From contig JAJNNQ010000137.1 in the NCBI GenBank assembly GCA_027886175.1, positions 8,932,001-8,996,000 of the forward strand: a stretch of 64,000 nt of DNA. Reading direction: 5' to 3'. Under the pieces are notes generated by a model. It was not told the DNA's origin, made no database searches, and was given only the letters and a program-made list of their open reading frames with translations. The DNA comes from Phylloscopus collybita (lineage: Eukaryota > Chordata > Aves > Passeriformes > Phylloscopidae). Of this stretch, positions 63,594 through 64,000 are shown piece after piece. The translations under genes and the position numbers were made by a program. The first letter of the stretch is position 1. The number at the start of each line of letters is the position of its first letter.

Positions 63594-64000
63594 CCCCCTT
63601 TTAGGAGGAAAAGGGAACAGAAATTGTTTCTAAAATTACAAACTGAAAATAAATATTAATAACCATTTTATGTTAAATTTCATTGTGCAGACACATCAAA
63701 TATTTTTCATATTTTTAAAATGTTAATAACAGTGATGTGACTGACTAGAATAAACCAGTTAAACAATTTGTATATGTTAATTGAAATAAAGTTGTAAGCT
63801 GCAGTTCTTACATCTTTTACTATGATTTGTGAAATTCAGAAGTCCTAACCCTAAGTTGCATATTAGATTTTTTCTCCTGACTTTTAAAGTTTGAGGATTT
63901 TAAAGTCAGCAGCAGATGGCAGCAGTGCCATCAGCATGGCTCTCAGGTTTCCTCATTCAGCACTCAGACCAGAGAGCAAGTTTTAGAACTTGCAGTGGAC

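Larger units (their letters stand above)
54716..64000. other. Intergenic sequence downstream of PCLO
   Basis: No exon, promoter or RNA gene could be supported on either strand. It contains one CR1 copy (56305-56965), a short tandem repeat of CCTGTTGATA near 55462-55482, hairpins at 57715 and 58219, a 40-nt T run at 60932, and CA, GGA and GTTTT simple repeats between 61281 and 62195. A GC-richer stretch lies at about 61440-61800. In mammals the next gene on this side is CACNA2D1, hundreds of kilobases away, so empty sequence here fits that order. Confidence 0.7.

Noticed and set aside
1..64000. CRISPR arrays, prokaryotic operons, tRNA or rRNA genes
   Set aside because: No regularly spaced repeats, Shine-Dalgarno-linked frames or recognisable structural RNA sequence; the window is vertebrate intron and intergenic DNA.

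Overview
This 64 kb window is vertebrate, most likely avian, nuclear DNA. It is AT-rich and interrupted by long introns. The only interspersed repeats I recognise are a few old, 5'-truncated CR1 LINE copies. One of them (ending at 46860) keeps the TCTATGATTCTATGAT-type 3' end typical of bird and reptile CR1. I cannot assign a species.

The one gene I can support is the 3' end of PCLO (piccolo/aczonin), a giant scaffold of the presynaptic active zone, on the + strand. Five coding exons are visible: 6263-6404 and 9656-9723 (Ser-rich linker after the C2A domain), then 43986-44120, 44716-44861 and 49615-49755 (the complete C-terminal C2B domain and the stop codon). Splice phases agree at all four junctions, and the exons together encode 209 residues plus TGA. 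Earlier PCLO exons (zinc fingers, PDZ, C2A) lie upstream of base 1. The 3' UTR appears to run from 49756 to about 54715, ending in a good AATAAA plus GT/T-rich signal, with possible earlier poly(A) sites and three Pumilio-type motifs.

Layout: 1-6262 is intron. 6405-9655 is a 3.3 kb intron. 9724-43985 is a 34 kb intron with two CR1 copies, low-complexity blocks, perfect hairpins, an unexplained minus-strand reading frame (20069-20368) and an exon-like block ending in CAG|GTAAGG (to 37922). 44121-44715 is a short intron. 44862-49614 is an intron with a CR1 copy. 54716-64000 is apparently intergenic, with another CR1 copy, a 40-nt poly(T) run and microsatellites. In mammals the neighbour on this side of PCLO is CACNA2D1; no exon of it is visible here.

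I see no bacterial-type system, CRISPR array, recognisable tRNA or rRNA gene, or intact transposon. The observations most worth checking are a possible C2B-only first exon of PCLO, a trinucleotide repeat that forms part of the acceptor region of the last coding exon, the unidentified 100-codon frame, and several perfect hairpins.
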